Source of the DNA: Streptomyces goshikiensis
Lineage (GTDB): Bacteria > Actinomycetota > Actinomycetes > Streptomycetales > Streptomycetaceae
DNA: 64,000 bases
Assembly: GCF_014650555.1 (NCBI RefSeq)
Contig: NZ_BMVE01000002.1
Location: 496,001-560,000, forward strand
Direction of reading: 5' to 3'
Shown piece after piece: positions 35,853 through 45,194 of the stretch. Numbering within the stretch: position 1 is the stretch's first letter; each line of letters starts with the position of its first letter. The notes below the pieces were generated by a model. The model worked only from the letters and a program-made list of their open reading frames with translations. It had not been told where the DNA came from and made no database searches. A program made the position numbers and the translations under genes.

Positions 35853-37940
35853 TTGGACACTTACCAGTCGACGAGCGAGGTGCCGGACCAGCCGGAGGCG
35901 GCTGTCGGGTACGCGGGCGTGCTCCGCGAGCTGCTCCCGATCGCCCTGTGGCGGGAGGACGCCGACGGCCGCGTCGTCGAGTGGTCGCTGGCCGCCCAGG
36001 ACCTCCTCGGGTACCGCCCCGAGGACATCATCGGCCGCCTCGGCGCCGCCGTACTCGTCCCCGACCCCAACCGCGAGCTCGCCGGGGAACTGACCCGGCG
36101 CGTCCAGGCGGGGGAGACCGTCGTCGGCACCCTGCCGGTCCGCCACCGCGACGGGCACCGGGTGGCGATGGAGATGTGGATCGTCCCCGCCGTCGACCCC
36201 CGGGGGCGCAGGGGAGCCATGCTCATCGCCGTGGAGACCTCCGAGGTCCTCCACATGCGCGACTCCCTCGCCGCCCTCCAGAGCCTGTTCACCCAGTCGC
36301 CCATCGGCCTCGCCACCCTCGGCCCGGACCTGCGCTTCCTGCGGGTCAACGACGCGCTCGCCCGGATGAACGGCGTCTCCGCCGCCGGCCACCTCGGCAA
36401 ACGCCTCACCGAGGTGGTGCCCGGCGTCAACGCCGACGCGCTGGAGGCCACGATGCGCCAGGTCCTGGACCGGGGCACCGCCGTCGTCGACGTCCGGCGC
36501 ACCGGCCGCACCCCCGCCGACCCCGACCACGACCGGACCTGGTCCTGTTCGTACGCCCCGCTGCTCGACGGCGCCGGGCGCAGGCTCGGCCTGATCGCCT
36601 CCCTCATCGACATCACCGAGGGCCAGCGGGCGCAGGCCGAGGCCGACCGGGCCCAGCGCCGCTTCGCGCTGCTGGCCGAGGCGGGCACCCGGATCGGGAC
36701 CACCCTGGACCTGCGCCAGACCGCCGAGGAGATCGTGCACGTACTGGTGCCGCAGCTCGCGGACTCGGCCGACGTCCAGCTGCTGGAGGCGGTGCTCGAT
36801 CCCGACGACAGCGCCGGGGCCGCCGCGGGCTCCGGCCGGGGCGTGCTGCGCCGGCTCGCCGCGGTGTTCCCCGACCCGTACGCGCCCACCGCGAGGCTGG
36901 TGCCCGGGCAGACCTTCCAGATCCCGCTGGGCACCGTCTACGAGCGGGTCATCGCCGACGGGCACCCCATGAACCTGTACGCCGCCGACATCCCGGCGCT
37001 GATCACCGACCCGCGGGCCGAGGCGCTGCGCGGCTACCTCGCCACCCTCGGATCGGCCCGGATGGTGCCGCTCGTGGCGCGCGGCCGGGTGCTCGGCGCG
37101 GTCGCCGTGACCCGGCTGCGCGAGCGGGAGCCCTTCGACGGGCAGGACTGCGTCCTCATCGACGAGCTGGTGGCCCGCGCCGCCCTCAACATCGACAACG
37201 CCCGCCTCTACACCACCCAGCGGGCGGCGGCCCTCACCCTCCGGCGCAGCCTCACCAACAACGCCCTGCCGCAAGTCACCGGGCTCGAACTGACCGGCCG
37301 CTACCTGCCCGCCAGCGACCACGACGTCGGTGGCGACTGGTTCGACGTGATCCGGCTGCCCAGCGGCCGGACCGGCCTGGTCATCGGCGACGTCATGGGC
37401 CACGGCGTGCACGCGGCGGCCGTCATGGGCCAGCTCCGCACGGCGGTACGGACCCTCGCCCGGCTGGACGTGCCGCCCGCGCGGATGCTGAGCTCCCTCG
37501 ACGCCGTGGTCGCGGACCTCGGCGAGGACGAGATGGCCACCTGCGTGTACGCCGTCCACGACCCGGAGTCCGGCGGCTGCGTGATCGCCCGGGCCGGGCA
37601 TCCGCCGCCCGCCGTGGTCACGGCCGACGGGGAGGTCACCTACCTCGACGGCCCGCCGGGGACCCCGCTCGGCACGGGCGGCCACGACTTCCGCACCGAG
37701 GAGGTGCGGCTGCCGCCCGGAAGCCTGCTCGTCCTCTACACCGACGGGCTGATCGAGGCCCGCCACCGGGACCTCGACGAGGGCATGGAGCAGCTCGCGG
37801 CGGCCCTGGCGGAGGCCGGACAGCCCCTGGAGGCCCTGTGTGACGGGATCCTGGAGCGGCTGCTGCCGGGCGCCCCGCAGGACGACGTGGCCGTGCTGCT
37901 GGCCCGTCCGGTGGCCCCGGCGCCGACGGCCGACCCGTGA
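35853..37940 (+). CDS. PAS-PAS-GAF-SpoIIE (PP2C-type) phosphatase
   Basis: The 695-residue protein starts with TTG 35853; no better start lies nearby. Domains in order: PAS (about 15-130), PAS (about 145-265, GLATLGPDLRFLRVNDALA), GAF (about 275-455) and a SpoIIE phosphatase domain (about 470-690) with metal-binding Asp residues in VGGDWFDVI, GDVMGHG and QDDVAVLLA. It has no membrane segment or kinase domain. Such proteins dephosphorylate anti-anti-sigma factors in response to redox or ligand signals. It converges with a second SpoIIE-family gene. Confidence 0.92.
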   Translation: MDTYQSTSEVPDQPEAAVGYAGVLRELLPIALWREDADGRVVEWSLAAQDLLGYRPEDIIGRLGAAVLVPDPNRELAGELTRRVQAGETVVGTLPVRHRDGHRVAMEMWIVPAVDPRGRRGAMLIAVETSEVLHMRDSLAALQSLFTQSPIGLATLGPDLRFLRVNDALARMNGVSAAGHLGKRLTEVVPGVNADALEATMRQVLDRGTAVVDVRRTGRTPADPDHDRTWSCSYAPLLDGAGRRLGLIASLIDITEGQRAQAEADRAQRRFALLAEAGTRIGTTLDLRQTAEEIVHVLVPQLADSADVQLLEAVLDPDDSAGAAAGSGRGVLRRLAAVFPDPYAPTARLVPGQTFQIPLGTVYERVIADGHPMNLYAADIPALITDPRAEALRGYLATLGSARMVPLVARGRVLGAVAVTRLREREPFDGQDCVLIDELVARAALNIDNARLYTTQRAAALTLRRSLTNNALPQVTGLELTGRYLPASDHDVGGDWFDVIRLPSGRTGLVIGDVMGHGVHAAAVMGQLRTAVRTLARLDVPPARMLSSLDAVVADLGEDEMATCVYAVHDPESGGCVIARAGHPPPAVVTADGEVTYLDGPPGTPLGTGGHDFRTEEVRLPPGSLLVLYTDGLIEARHRDLDEGMEQLAAALAEAGQPLEALCDGILERLLPGAPQDDVAVLLARPVAPAPTADP

Positions 37941-38022
37941 GCCGCGCCGCCGACCCGTGAGCCCCGTCCGCTGCCGACCCGTGAGCCGCGCCGCCGCCCC
38001 GCCCGTCGCCGCCCCGTGAGCC
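37929..38022 (+). repeat. Short direct repeat across the end of the phosphatase gene
   Basis: GCCGACCCGTGAGCC occurs at 37929-37943, 37949-37963 and 37973-37987, with a near copy at 38008-38022. The first copy contains the gene's real stop codon (TGA 37938-37940); the others extend into the spacer before the convergent gene. It looks like local duplication of the gene end. Confidence 0.8.
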
Positions 38023-38052
38023 CGCCGCCCGGCCGGGCGTACGGGCCGCCGG

Positions 38053-40848
38053 TCACCAGGCCAGGTCCTCCAGCGCGTCCAGGTCCAGCGCCGTCGACGC
38101 GGGGTCCGCGCCACCGGTCAGCGGGACCTCGGCCCAGATGACCTTGCCGCGCTCCGTGTACCGGGTGCCCCACCGGTCCGCGTACTGCGCGACGAGGAAC
38201 AGCCCGCGCCCGCCCTCGTCGGTGGTGGCCGCGTACCGCAGGTGCGGGGAGGTGCTGCTGCCGTCGGAGACCTCGCAGATCAGGCTGCGGTCGCGCAGCA
38301 GGCGCACCCGCACCGGCTGGTTCCCGTACCGGATCGCGTTGGTGACGAGCTCGCTGAGGATGAGCTCGGTGGTGAAGGCGATCTCCTCCAGCCCCCACGC
38401 GACGAGCTGCGCCGAGCCCGCGTTGCGCACCCGCGAGACCGCCGAGGGATCGCCCGGTACCTCCCACTCCGCGATCCGGTCGGGCTCCAGCCGCCGGGTG
38501 TCGGCCACCAGCAGGGCGATGTCGTCGCTCGGCGCCGGGAACAGCAGCGCGGCCAGGACGTCCGCGCACGCCTGCTCGGGGCTGCGGCCGGGCTGTGCCA
38601 GGGCCTCCCGCAGCAGCGCCTGACCGGTGTCGAAGTCCCGGTCGCGGTCCTCCAGCAGGCCGTCCGTGAACAGCGCGAGCCGGCTCCCCTCCGCCAGCCA
38701 CAGCTCGGCCGTCTCGAACGGCATGCCGCCCACCCCCAGCGGCAGCCCGGCGGGCAGCTCCGGGAAGTCGACCCGCCCGTCGGGGTGGACCACGGCGGGC
38801 CCCGGATGCCCGGCGCTGGCCAGTGTGCAGCGCCCGGAGACCGGGTCGTAGACCGCGTACAGGCAGGTGGCGCCGGTGACACCGCGCTCCCCGCCGCCCT
38901 CCTGCCCGCCGGAGCCGGTCTCGATCTGGTCGATCCGGTCGATCAGCTCGTCCAGGTGGCCCAGCAGCTCGTCCGGCGGCAGGTCCAGCGTGGAGAAGTT
39001 GTGCACCGCCGTGCGCAGCCGGCCCATCGTGGCCGCCGCGTGCACCCCGTGGCCCACGACGTCCCCGACGACCAGCGCCACCCGGGCTCCCGGCAGCGGG
39101 ATCACGTCGAACCAGTCCCCGCCCACCCCGGCCTTCGCCGGCAGGTACCGGAACGCCACGTCCACGGCGCTCAGGTCGGGCAGCACCCGCGGCAGCAGGC
39201 TCCGCTGGAGCGCGACGGCCGTGGCGTGCTCGCGCGTGTAGCGCCGGGCGTTGTCGATGGAGACGGCGGCGCGGGCCCCCAGCTCCTCGGCGAAGGACAG
39301 GTCCTCCTCGTCGAAGGCCTCCGGCGTGTCGGCCCGCCAGAAGTTCGCCATCCCGAGGACCACCCCGCGCGCCTGGAGCGGTACGGAGATCAGCGAGTGC
39401 AGCCCGTACTCCAGGGCGATCCGGGTGCCCTCGTGGTCCTGGGCCCGCCAGCCGAAGGCCCCGTTCAGATCGGCCGCGAGCACCGCCCGCCCGGCGTCCA
39501 GCGCCGCCGCCATCGGCGCGGTCGGCACCACGAACCGGATGACGTCGCCGACCGGCTGGAGCGGCTGGTCGGTGCGGATCCCGCTCATCGCGGCCCGGCG
39601 CATCTGCGTGTACGCGCCGCCCGCGGCCGAGGGTTCCTCGCCGTGCAGCACCGGCTCCAGCAGCTCCACGGTCACGAAGTCCGCGAACCGCGGCACCGCC
39701 ACCTCCGACAGCTCCTCGGCGGTGCGCACCACGTCCAGGGTCGTCCCGATGCTCACCCCGGCCTCGTACAGCAGCTGGAGGCGGCCCCGGGCCACCTCGG
39801 CGCGGCCGGAGAGCGAGGCGAGCTCGGTGGTGTCGCGCAGGGTCATCACGGTGCCCGGGGGCATGCCCGCGTACGGCTTGGTGGGGCGTACGTTCACGGC
39901 GAGCAGCCGGTCACCCGCCAGGTGCACCTCGTCCGTCGCGACCCGCCCGGACTCCAGCAGCGAGGTCGTGCGCGGGTCGAGACCCAGGTCGCCCACGCCG
40001 CGTCCCTCGGCGTCGGGCGGCAGGGCCAGCAGCCGCCGCGCCTCGTCGTTGGCCAGGATGAGCCGGTGGTCGGAGTCGATGATGAGCACGCCCTCGCGCA
40101 CGGCGTGCAGGACCGCCTCGTGGTGCTCGTTCCTCCGGGTCATCTCGGCCTCGCCCAGACCCCGGGTCTGGCGCCGCAGCCGCCGGCTGACGAGCGCGGC
40201 GCCCCCGGTGCCGAGCACCAGCGCGCCGGCGGCGGCCCCGAGCAGCAGCGGGAGCTGCTTGCCGACCACGGTGGAGACGTTCTCGATCTCGATGCCCGTG
40301 CCGACCAGGCCGACGACGGCGCCGCTCGCGTCCCGTACGGGGGCCACGGCGCGGACCGCGTCGCTCGGCGTGCCCTTGAAGACCTCGGTGAAGGTCTGCC
40401 CGCGCACGGCCCGGGACAGGTCGCCGGTGGCGCGCCGGCCGATCAGCCGGGGCCGGGCGTCGGTGTAGCGGATCCCGTCGGTGTTCATGACGGAGACGAA
40501 GTCCACGCCGGAGGCCCGGCGGGCGGACTCGGCGAGCGGCTGGAGCACGGTGGTGGGATTCGGAGCCTTCAGCGCCTGGGGGAGACCGGGCGCGTGCGCG
40601 AAGGCCTCGGCGGCGGCGAGCGAGCGGTCGCGGGCGTCGCGCTCGCTGTCGTACCGCGCCTGGTAGACCAGGGCCAGGGTGGCCGCGGTGATCAGCAGGA
40701 CCACGATGACGGCCTGGAGGACGAACACCTGACCGGCGACGCTGCGCAGCGCGCGTGACAAGCGCGCGGGCAGGCCCGCCCGGTGCCCGGCCGACTGCGG
40801 GGGCGGTGTCACCGGTGATCCCCTGGGTCGGCCAAAACGTCCTGTCAT
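38053..40848 (-). CDS. Membrane sensor SpoIIE phosphatase with PAS, GAF and kinase-like ATPase domains
   Basis: This 931-residue protein has a helix at about 40-62, a CitA/DcuS-like outer sensor and a second helix near 205-225. A PAS domain (about 240-340), GAF domain (about 365-540) and SpoIIE phosphatase domain (about 560-770; VGGDWFDVIPLPG, GDVVGHG, SDDIALLVA) follow. An HATPase domain with N box ELILSELVTNAIRYG and GGRGLFLV closes the protein. It combines a phosphatase and an RsbW-like kinase in one chain, so it may both release and capture partners in anti-sigma switching. Confidence 0.92.
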   Translation of the reverse strand: MTGRFGRPRGSPVTPPPQSAGHRAGLPARLSRALRSVAGQVFVLQAVIVVLLITAATLALVYQARYDSERDARDRSLAAAEAFAHAPGLPQALKAPNPTTVLQPLAESARRASGVDFVSVMNTDGIRYTDARPRLIGRRATGDLSRAVRGQTFTEVFKGTPSDAVRAVAPVRDASGAVVGLVGTGIEIENVSTVVGKQLPLLLGAAAGALVLGTGGAALVSRRLRRQTRGLGEAEMTRRNEHHEAVLHAVREGVLIIDSDHRLILANDEARRLLALPPDAEGRGVGDLGLDPRTTSLLESGRVATDEVHLAGDRLLAVNVRPTKPYAGMPPGTVMTLRDTTELASLSGRAEVARGRLQLLYEAGVSIGTTLDVVRTAEELSEVAVPRFADFVTVELLEPVLHGEEPSAAGGAYTQMRRAAMSGIRTDQPLQPVGDVIRFVVPTAPMAAALDAGRAVLAADLNGAFGWRAQDHEGTRIALEYGLHSLISVPLQARGVVLGMANFWRADTPEAFDEEDLSFAEELGARAAVSIDNARRYTREHATAVALQRSLLPRVLPDLSAVDVAFRYLPAKAGVGGDWFDVIPLPGARVALVVGDVVGHGVHAAATMGRLRTAVHNFSTLDLPPDELLGHLDELIDRIDQIETGSGGQEGGGERGVTGATCLYAVYDPVSGRCTLASAGHPGPAVVHPDGRVDFPELPAGLPLGVGGMPFETAELWLAEGSRLALFTDGLLEDRDRDFDTGQALLREALAQPGRSPEQACADVLAALLFPAPSDDIALLVADTRRLEPDRIAEWEVPGDPSAVSRVRNAGSAQLVAWGLEEIAFTTELILSELVTNAIRYGNQPVRVRLLRDRSLICEVSDGSSTSPHLRYAATTDEGGRGLFLVAQYADRWGTRYTERGKVIWAEVPLTGGADPASTALDLDALEDLAW

Positions 40849-40894
40849 GAGCCATTTCTAACACTGTCGGGGAAGTGAGGGGATGGCGTGCCGA

Positions 40895-41878
40895 TCAGGC
40901 AGGGTTCGCCCTGGTGGCAGGCGCCGGTGTGGCGGTGGCCGCCGCGCGGTAGGCGCGCGGGCCGAGGCCGACGTACGCGGTGAAATGCTGGCGGAAGGTT
41001 ACCTCGCTCGCGAACCCGGCCCGGCGGGCCACCTCCGGGACCGGGTGGTCGGTGCGCTCCAGGAGCCGGCGGGCCGCGTCGAGCCGGTGGTTCAGCAGCC
41101 ACCGGTGCGGGGTGGTGCCGGTGGCCGCCGCGAAGTGCCGGGCGAAGCTGCGCGGGGACATCCCGGCCCAGCCGGCCAGGGTGGCCACGTCCAGCGGCTC
41201 GTGCAGCCGCAGCAGCGCCCGCTCCCGGACCGCGGCCAGCGCCTCCGCGGTCCGGTCGGCCGCCGGGGTGGGCCGGTCCAGGTACTGGGCGTGGTCGCCG
41301 GTGCGGAAGGGGCCCGTCACCATCGAGCGGGCGATCGCGGCGGCGGCCTCCGCCCCGTGGGCCTCGCGGACCAGGTGCAGGCAGAGGTCGATCCCGGACG
41401 CCACCCCGGCGGAGGTCCACAGCCCGTCGTCCGCCACGTACAGCGGGGCGTCCTCCACCAGCACCCCCGGGTGGCGGGCGGCCAGCAGCGGGGCCAGCGA
41501 CCAGTGCGTCACCGCCCGGCGGCCCTCCAGCAGCCCGGCCTCGGCCAGGATGAACGCGCCCGCGCACAGCGCGGCCACCGGGACGCCCCGGGCGTGCGCC
41601 TCCCGCAGCGCGGCGAGGACCGGCTCCGGCGTCGGCGCCGAGGGCTCGGCCAGCGCCGGTACGACGACCAGATCGGCCCCGGCGAGCCAGTCGAGCCCCC
41701 GGTCCGGTGCCAGGGTCAGCCCGCCGGGCAGCTCGATGGGCCCGGAGTCCAGGGCGCATCGGCGCAGCTCGAAGGGCGGGACCCCGAGCCCGCGGCGGTC
41801 GGATCCCCACACCTCGGTGATGACGGCCAGGTCGAAGCTGCGGATCCCGGGCTGGACGACGACGGCGACGCGGTGCAT
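40895..41878 (-). CDS. GlxA-family AraC-type transcriptional regulator
   Basis: The 327-residue protein has an N-terminal DJ-1/PfpI-like domain (VVVQPGIRSFDLAVITEVWG, ALCAGAFILAEAGLL) and a C-terminal AraC helix-turn-helix pair (AGMSPRSFARHFAAATGTTP, AGFASEVTFRQHFTAYVG). Members sense small metabolites and act as activators or repressors. It is transcribed away from an isochorismatase-like gene with a 23-base palindrome in between, so it probably controls that gene and itself. Confidence 0.92.
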   Translation of the reverse strand: MHRVAVVVQPGIRSFDLAVITEVWGSDRRGLGVPPFELRRCALDSGPIELPGGLTLAPDRGLDWLAGADLVVVPALAEPSAPTPEPVLAALREAHARGVPVAALCAGAFILAEAGLLEGRRAVTHWSLAPLLAARHPGVLVEDAPLYVADDGLWTSAGVASGIDLCLHLVREAHGAEAAAAIARSMVTGPFRTGDHAQYLDRPTPAADRTAEALAAVRERALLRLHEPLDVATLAGWAGMSPRSFARHFAAATGTTPHRWLLNHRLDAARRLLERTDHPVPEVARRAGFASEVTFRQHFTAYVGLGPRAYRAAATATPAPATRANPA

Positions 41879-41904
41879 GAGCCCAGTGTGCGCGCTCCGC
41901 GGGC

Positions 41905-41927
41905 GATCCTGCCAGCCTGGCAGGATC
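41905..41927. promoter_or_regulatory. 23-bp perfect palindrome between glxA-type regulator and hydrolase genes
   Basis: GATCCTGCCAG (41905-41915) and CTGGCAGGATC (41917-41927) are perfect 11-base arms around a single C. It lies 27 bases upstream of the regulator start and 63 bases upstream of the isochorismatase-like gene start, the expected place for an operator controlling both. Confidence 0.75.
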
Positions 41928-41989
41928 TCATCGATCCGGGTCCGTTCGGCCGCTGTCGCGGGCACCCTCCCGCCGGACAGCATGGAGCC

Positions 41990-42598
41990 ATGAACGACAC
42001 CGAGTTCCACCTCGCCGACAACGCCGCCCTGCTGGTCATCGACGTCCAGAAGGGCTTCGACGACGCCCCGTTCTGGGGGCCCCGCAACACCCCCGCCGCC
42101 GAGGCCAACATCGCCGCCCTGATGGACGCGTGGGAGGCGACGGGCCGCCCGCTGGTCCTCGTACGGCACACCTCCGTGAACCCCGGCTCCGTACTGGCGG
42201 CCGGCCACCCCGGCCACGCCTTCAAGGACTTCGTCGAGGAGCGGGGCGGGCGGGCGGCCCTGCGGATCGACAAGACCGTGAACTCCTCCTTCTACGGGAC
42301 GCCCGACCTTGCCGAGTGGCTCACCGCCCAGGGCGTGGGCCAGCTGGTGGTGGCCGGGATCCAGACCAACATGTGCGTCGAGACCACCGCCCGGATGGCC
42401 GGGAACCTGGGCTACGACGTCCTCGTCCCGCTCGACGCCACGCACACCTTCGACCTGAGCGCCGGCCCCCAGGGCCCGGCCCTCACCGCGGAGCAGCTGG
42501 CCACCGCCACGGCCGTCAACCTCCAGGGCGGCGGCTTCGCCCGCGTCACCACCACGCAGGCCCTGCTGGCCGCCGCTCCCGCCCCCGCCACCGCCTGA
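41990..42598 (+). CDS. Isochorismatase-family cysteine hydrolase
   Basis: The 202-residue enzyme shows the family triad: Asp in LLVIDVQKGFDD, Lys in RIDKTVNSSFYG and Cys in IQTNMCVETTARMAGNLGYD with the preceding cis-peptide region VVAGIQT. Related enzymes are nicotinamidases, N-carbamoylsarcosine hydrolases and isochorismatases; the substrate is not evident. Pairing with a GlxA-type regulator suggests an inducible catabolic amidase. ATG 41990 follows GGAG. Confidence 0.9.
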   Translation: MNDTEFHLADNAALLVIDVQKGFDDAPFWGPRNTPAAEANIAALMDAWEATGRPLVLVRHTSVNPGSVLAAGHPGHAFKDFVEERGGRAALRIDKTVNSSFYGTPDLAEWLTAQGVGQLVVAGIQTNMCVETTARMAGNLGYDVLVPLDATHTFDLSAGPQGPALTAEQLATATAVNLQGGGFARVTTTQALLAAAPAPATA

Positions 42599-42684
42599 CC
42601 CCCTCCGGGCGCTCCCGGCCGGCCGCTAGACTTGATGTCGGAAAACCGCCAGCCTCCACGCCGGCCGGCCGGGATCCTGGAGCC

Positions 42685-44169
42685 ATGTACACCGACACCG
42701 ACCGTTGCGTACGGGCCGTGCGGTCGAAGGACGCCCGCTTCGACGGCTGGTTCTTCACCGCCGTGCGGACCACCGGGATCTACTGCCGGCCCAGCTGCCC
42801 CGCGGTGCCGCCCAAGGTCGAGAACATGACCTTCCTCCCCAGCGCCGCCGCCTGCCAGCAGGCCGGGTTCCGCGCCTGCAAGCGGTGCCGGCCCGACACC
42901 TCCCCGGGATCCCCCGAGTGGAACGCCCGGGCCGACGCCGTCGCCCGCGCCATGCGGCTCATCCAGGACGGCGTCGTGGACCGCGAGGGCGTCCCCGGCC
43001 TCGCGGCCCGCCTCGGCTACTCCACCCGCCAGGTGGAACGGCAGCTGGGCGCCGAGCTCGGGGCCGGGCCCCTCGCCCTGGCCCGGGCGCAGCGCGCGCA
43101 GACCGCCCGGTTGCTCATCGAGACCTCCGCCCTCCCCATGGGCGACATCGCCTTCGCCGCCGGGTTCTCCTCCATCCGCACCTTCAACGACACCGTCCGC
43201 GAGGTGTTCGCCCTGGCGCCCGGCGAGCTGCGCCGGCGCGCCGAGAAGGCGCACCGGCACCAGCAGCCCCAGGTGCCGGGGACCATCGCGCTGCGGCTGC
43301 CCTACCGGGCCCCGCTCAACCCCGACAACCTCTTCGGGCACCTCGCCGCGACCGCCGTCCCCGGCGTCGAGGAGTGGCGGGCCGGGGCGTACCGCCGGAC
43401 CCTGCGGCTCCCGTACGGCACCGGCGTCGTCGCGCTCACCCCGCGGCCCGACCACATCGGCTGCCAGCTGGCCCTGACCGACCTGCGCGACCTGACGATC
43501 GCCATCAGCCGCTGCCGCTGGATGCTCGACCTCGACGCCGACCCGGAGGCCGTGGACGACCAGCTGCGCTCCGACCCGCTGCTCGCCCCGCTCGTCGACA
43601 AGGCCCCCGGCCGCCGGGTTCCCCGTACGGTCGACGCGGCGGAGTTCGCCGTGCGCGCCGTCCTCGGCCAGCAGGTGTCCACCGCCGCCGCGCGGACCCA
43701 CGCCGCCCGGCTGGTCACCGCGTACGGAGAGCCGGTGACCGACCCCGACCCCGAGGGCGGGCTGACCCACCTGTTCCCCTCGCCGCAGGCGCTCGCCGAG
43801 CTGGACCCGCAGTCCCTGGCCCTGCCGCGCAGCCGCCGCACCACGCTCACCACGCTGGTCTCGGCGCTCGCCGACGGATCGCTGCCGCTGGGCATCGACA
43901 GCGACTGGGAGGACGCCCGCGCCCGGCTGAACGCCCTGCCCGGGTTCGGGCCGTGGACCACCGAGGTCATCGCGATGCGCGCCCTCGGCGACCCGGACGC
44001 GTTCCTCGCGTCCGACCTGGGCGTCCGCAAGGCCGCGAAGGAGCTCGGACTGCCCTCCACCCCGGCCGCGCTGACGGCCCGGGCGGCGCACTGGCGGCCC
44101 TGGCGCGCGTACGCCGTGCAGTACCTGTGGGCCACCGACGGCCACCCCATCAACCGCCTGCCCGTCTGA
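42685..44169 (+). CDS. Ada-AlkA fusion: DNA-3-methyladenine glycosylase II with methyl-sensing domain
   Basis: The 494-residue protein joins three parts. First is an Ada zinc domain with Cys34, Cys38, Cys65 and Cys68 (GIYCRPSCPA, ACKRCRP). Second is an AraC-type HTH (about 95-190), and third an AlkA module: AlkA_N from about 200, then HhH-GPD with LPGFGPWTTEVI and the catalytic Asp in FLASDLGVRKA. Cys34 or Cys38 would take a methyl group from phosphotriesters and turn the protein into an activator, while the glycosylase removes alkylated bases. Ogt follows 15 bases later, forming an adaptive-response unit. Confidence 0.94.
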   Translation: MYTDTDRCVRAVRSKDARFDGWFFTAVRTTGIYCRPSCPAVPPKVENMTFLPSAAACQQAGFRACKRCRPDTSPGSPEWNARADAVARAMRLIQDGVVDREGVPGLAARLGYSTRQVERQLGAELGAGPLALARAQRAQTARLLIETSALPMGDIAFAAGFSSIRTFNDTVREVFALAPGELRRRAEKAHRHQQPQVPGTIALRLPYRAPLNPDNLFGHLAATAVPGVEEWRAGAYRRTLRLPYGTGVVALTPRPDHIGCQLALTDLRDLTIAISRCRWMLDLDADPEAVDDQLRSDPLLAPLVDKAPGRRVPRTVDAAEFAVRAVLGQQVSTAAARTHAARLVTAYGEPVTDPDPEGGLTHLFPSPQALAELDPQSLALPRSRRTTLTTLVSALADGSLPLGIDSDWEDARARLNALPGFGPWTTEVIAMRALGDPDAFLASDLGVRKAAKELGLPSTPAALTARAAHWRPWRAYAVQYLWATDGHPINRLPV

Positions 44170-44184
44170 GGAGTACGACCCGTC

Positions 44185-44679
44185 ATGAACAGCAAGCAGC
44201 ACACCGTCGTCGACAGCCCCTACGGCCCGCTCACCCTGGTCGCCTCGGACGGCGTCCTCAGCGGCCTCTACATGACCGGCCAGCGCCACCGTCCCGCCGA
44301 GGAGTCCTTCGGCGAGCGCGTCCCGGCCGGCGAGGAGCCGTTCCCGGCCGTGGTGGCGCAGCTGACCGCGTACTTCGCCGGCGAGCTCACCGAGTTCACC
44401 GTCCCCGTCCGGCTGGAGGGCACGGAGTTCCAGCGCAGCGTGTGGGAGCAGCTGGTGCGCATCCCGTACGGCCAGACCTGGTCGTACGGGGAACTCGCCG
44501 CCCGGCTCGGCAAGCCGAACGCCTCGCGCGCGGTGGGCCTGGCCAACGGGAAGAACCCGGTCGGCATCATCGTCCCCTGCCACCGCGTGATCGGAGCCTC
44601 GGGCGGCATGACCGGCTACGGCGGCGGGATCGACCGCAAGGTCCGGCTGCTGGACTTCGAGGCCGGGAGCCGCGCGTAA
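44185..44679 (+). CDS. ogt: Methylated-DNA-protein-cysteine methyltransferase
   Basis: The 164-residue suicide enzyme has the active-site Cys in IIVPCHRVIG and the DNA-binding helix RIPYGQTWSYGELAARLG. It repairs O6-methylguanine by transferring the alkyl group to that Cys. GAGGAG lies before the ATG, and the gene directly follows the Ada-AlkA gene, with which it is likely co-transcribed and induced by alkylation. Confidence 0.95.
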   Translation: MNSKQHTVVDSPYGPLTLVASDGVLSGLYMTGQRHRPAEESFGERVPAGEEPFPAVVAQLTAYFAGELTEFTVPVRLEGTEFQRSVWEQLVRIPYGQTWSYGELAARLGKPNASRAVGLANGKNPVGIIVPCHRVIGASGGMTGYGGGIDRKVRLLDFEAGSRA

Positions 44680-44718
44680 CGGAAGCCGGCCCGGCCCGGG
44701 CCCGGCCTGGATCCGGCC

Positions 44719-45147
44719 TCAGACCACCATCAGCGGGACCAGCAGGGCGAACGCCGCGCCGGCCTCCACCGCGTACCCGTAGAGCGAGGGGTGCTGGACC
44801 GGCGCGGCGAGCAGGACCAGGCTCTGCTGGGCGCCGGCGGCCGTCACCCACTCCTCGTCGGCGCCGAGGTTGCCCTCGTACCAGCCCTCGCAGGAGCCGG
44901 GGCCGGTGACGGCCAGGAAGTCGTCCTCGCGGCGGTAGAGGGCCCGCCAGCCGGGCGCCGGGACCGACCAGCCGTCGAAGTCGGTGAACTGGGCCCAGCC
45001 GCCGTCGCGGATGGCGGTGTCGAAGAGCCAGACCGGCATGCCCTCCGGGGTGACTTCACCGCCGGCCTGCTCCTCGGTGGTGAAGTGGACCATGGGCAGG
45101 GCATCCGGCCCGTCGGCGGTGCTGGGCCAGGCGTACATGGTGATCAT
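44719..45147 (-). CDS. Small acidic protein of unknown function
   Basis: I do not recognise this 142-residue product. It begins MITMYAWPSTADGPDALP and contains several aromatic residues (WLFDTAIRDGGWAQFTDFDGW, WYEGNLGADEEWV). The last 35 residues are hydrophobic (PSLYGYAVEAGAAFALLVPLM), possibly one membrane helix or a buried core. It converges with ogt across a GC-rich gap. Confidence 0.68.
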   Translation of the reverse strand: MITMYAWPSTADGPDALPMVHFTTEEQAGGEVTPEGMPVWLFDTAIRDGGWAQFTDFDGWSVPAPGWRALYRREDDFLAVTGPGSCEGWYEGNLGADEEWVTAAGAQQSLVLLAAPVQHPSLYGYAVEAGAAFALLVPLMVV

Positions 45148-45194
45148 GTGCTGATTCTGTCCTGCTCTCGATGGGTGCCTTACGGCCGGTGGCC

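Noticed and set aside
35067..38114. Long minus-strand open frame ending in macrodomain sequence
   Set aside because: Only the last part (from 35687) is genuine, and that is the broken macrodomain gene; the rest is antisense to the SpoIIE phosphatase.
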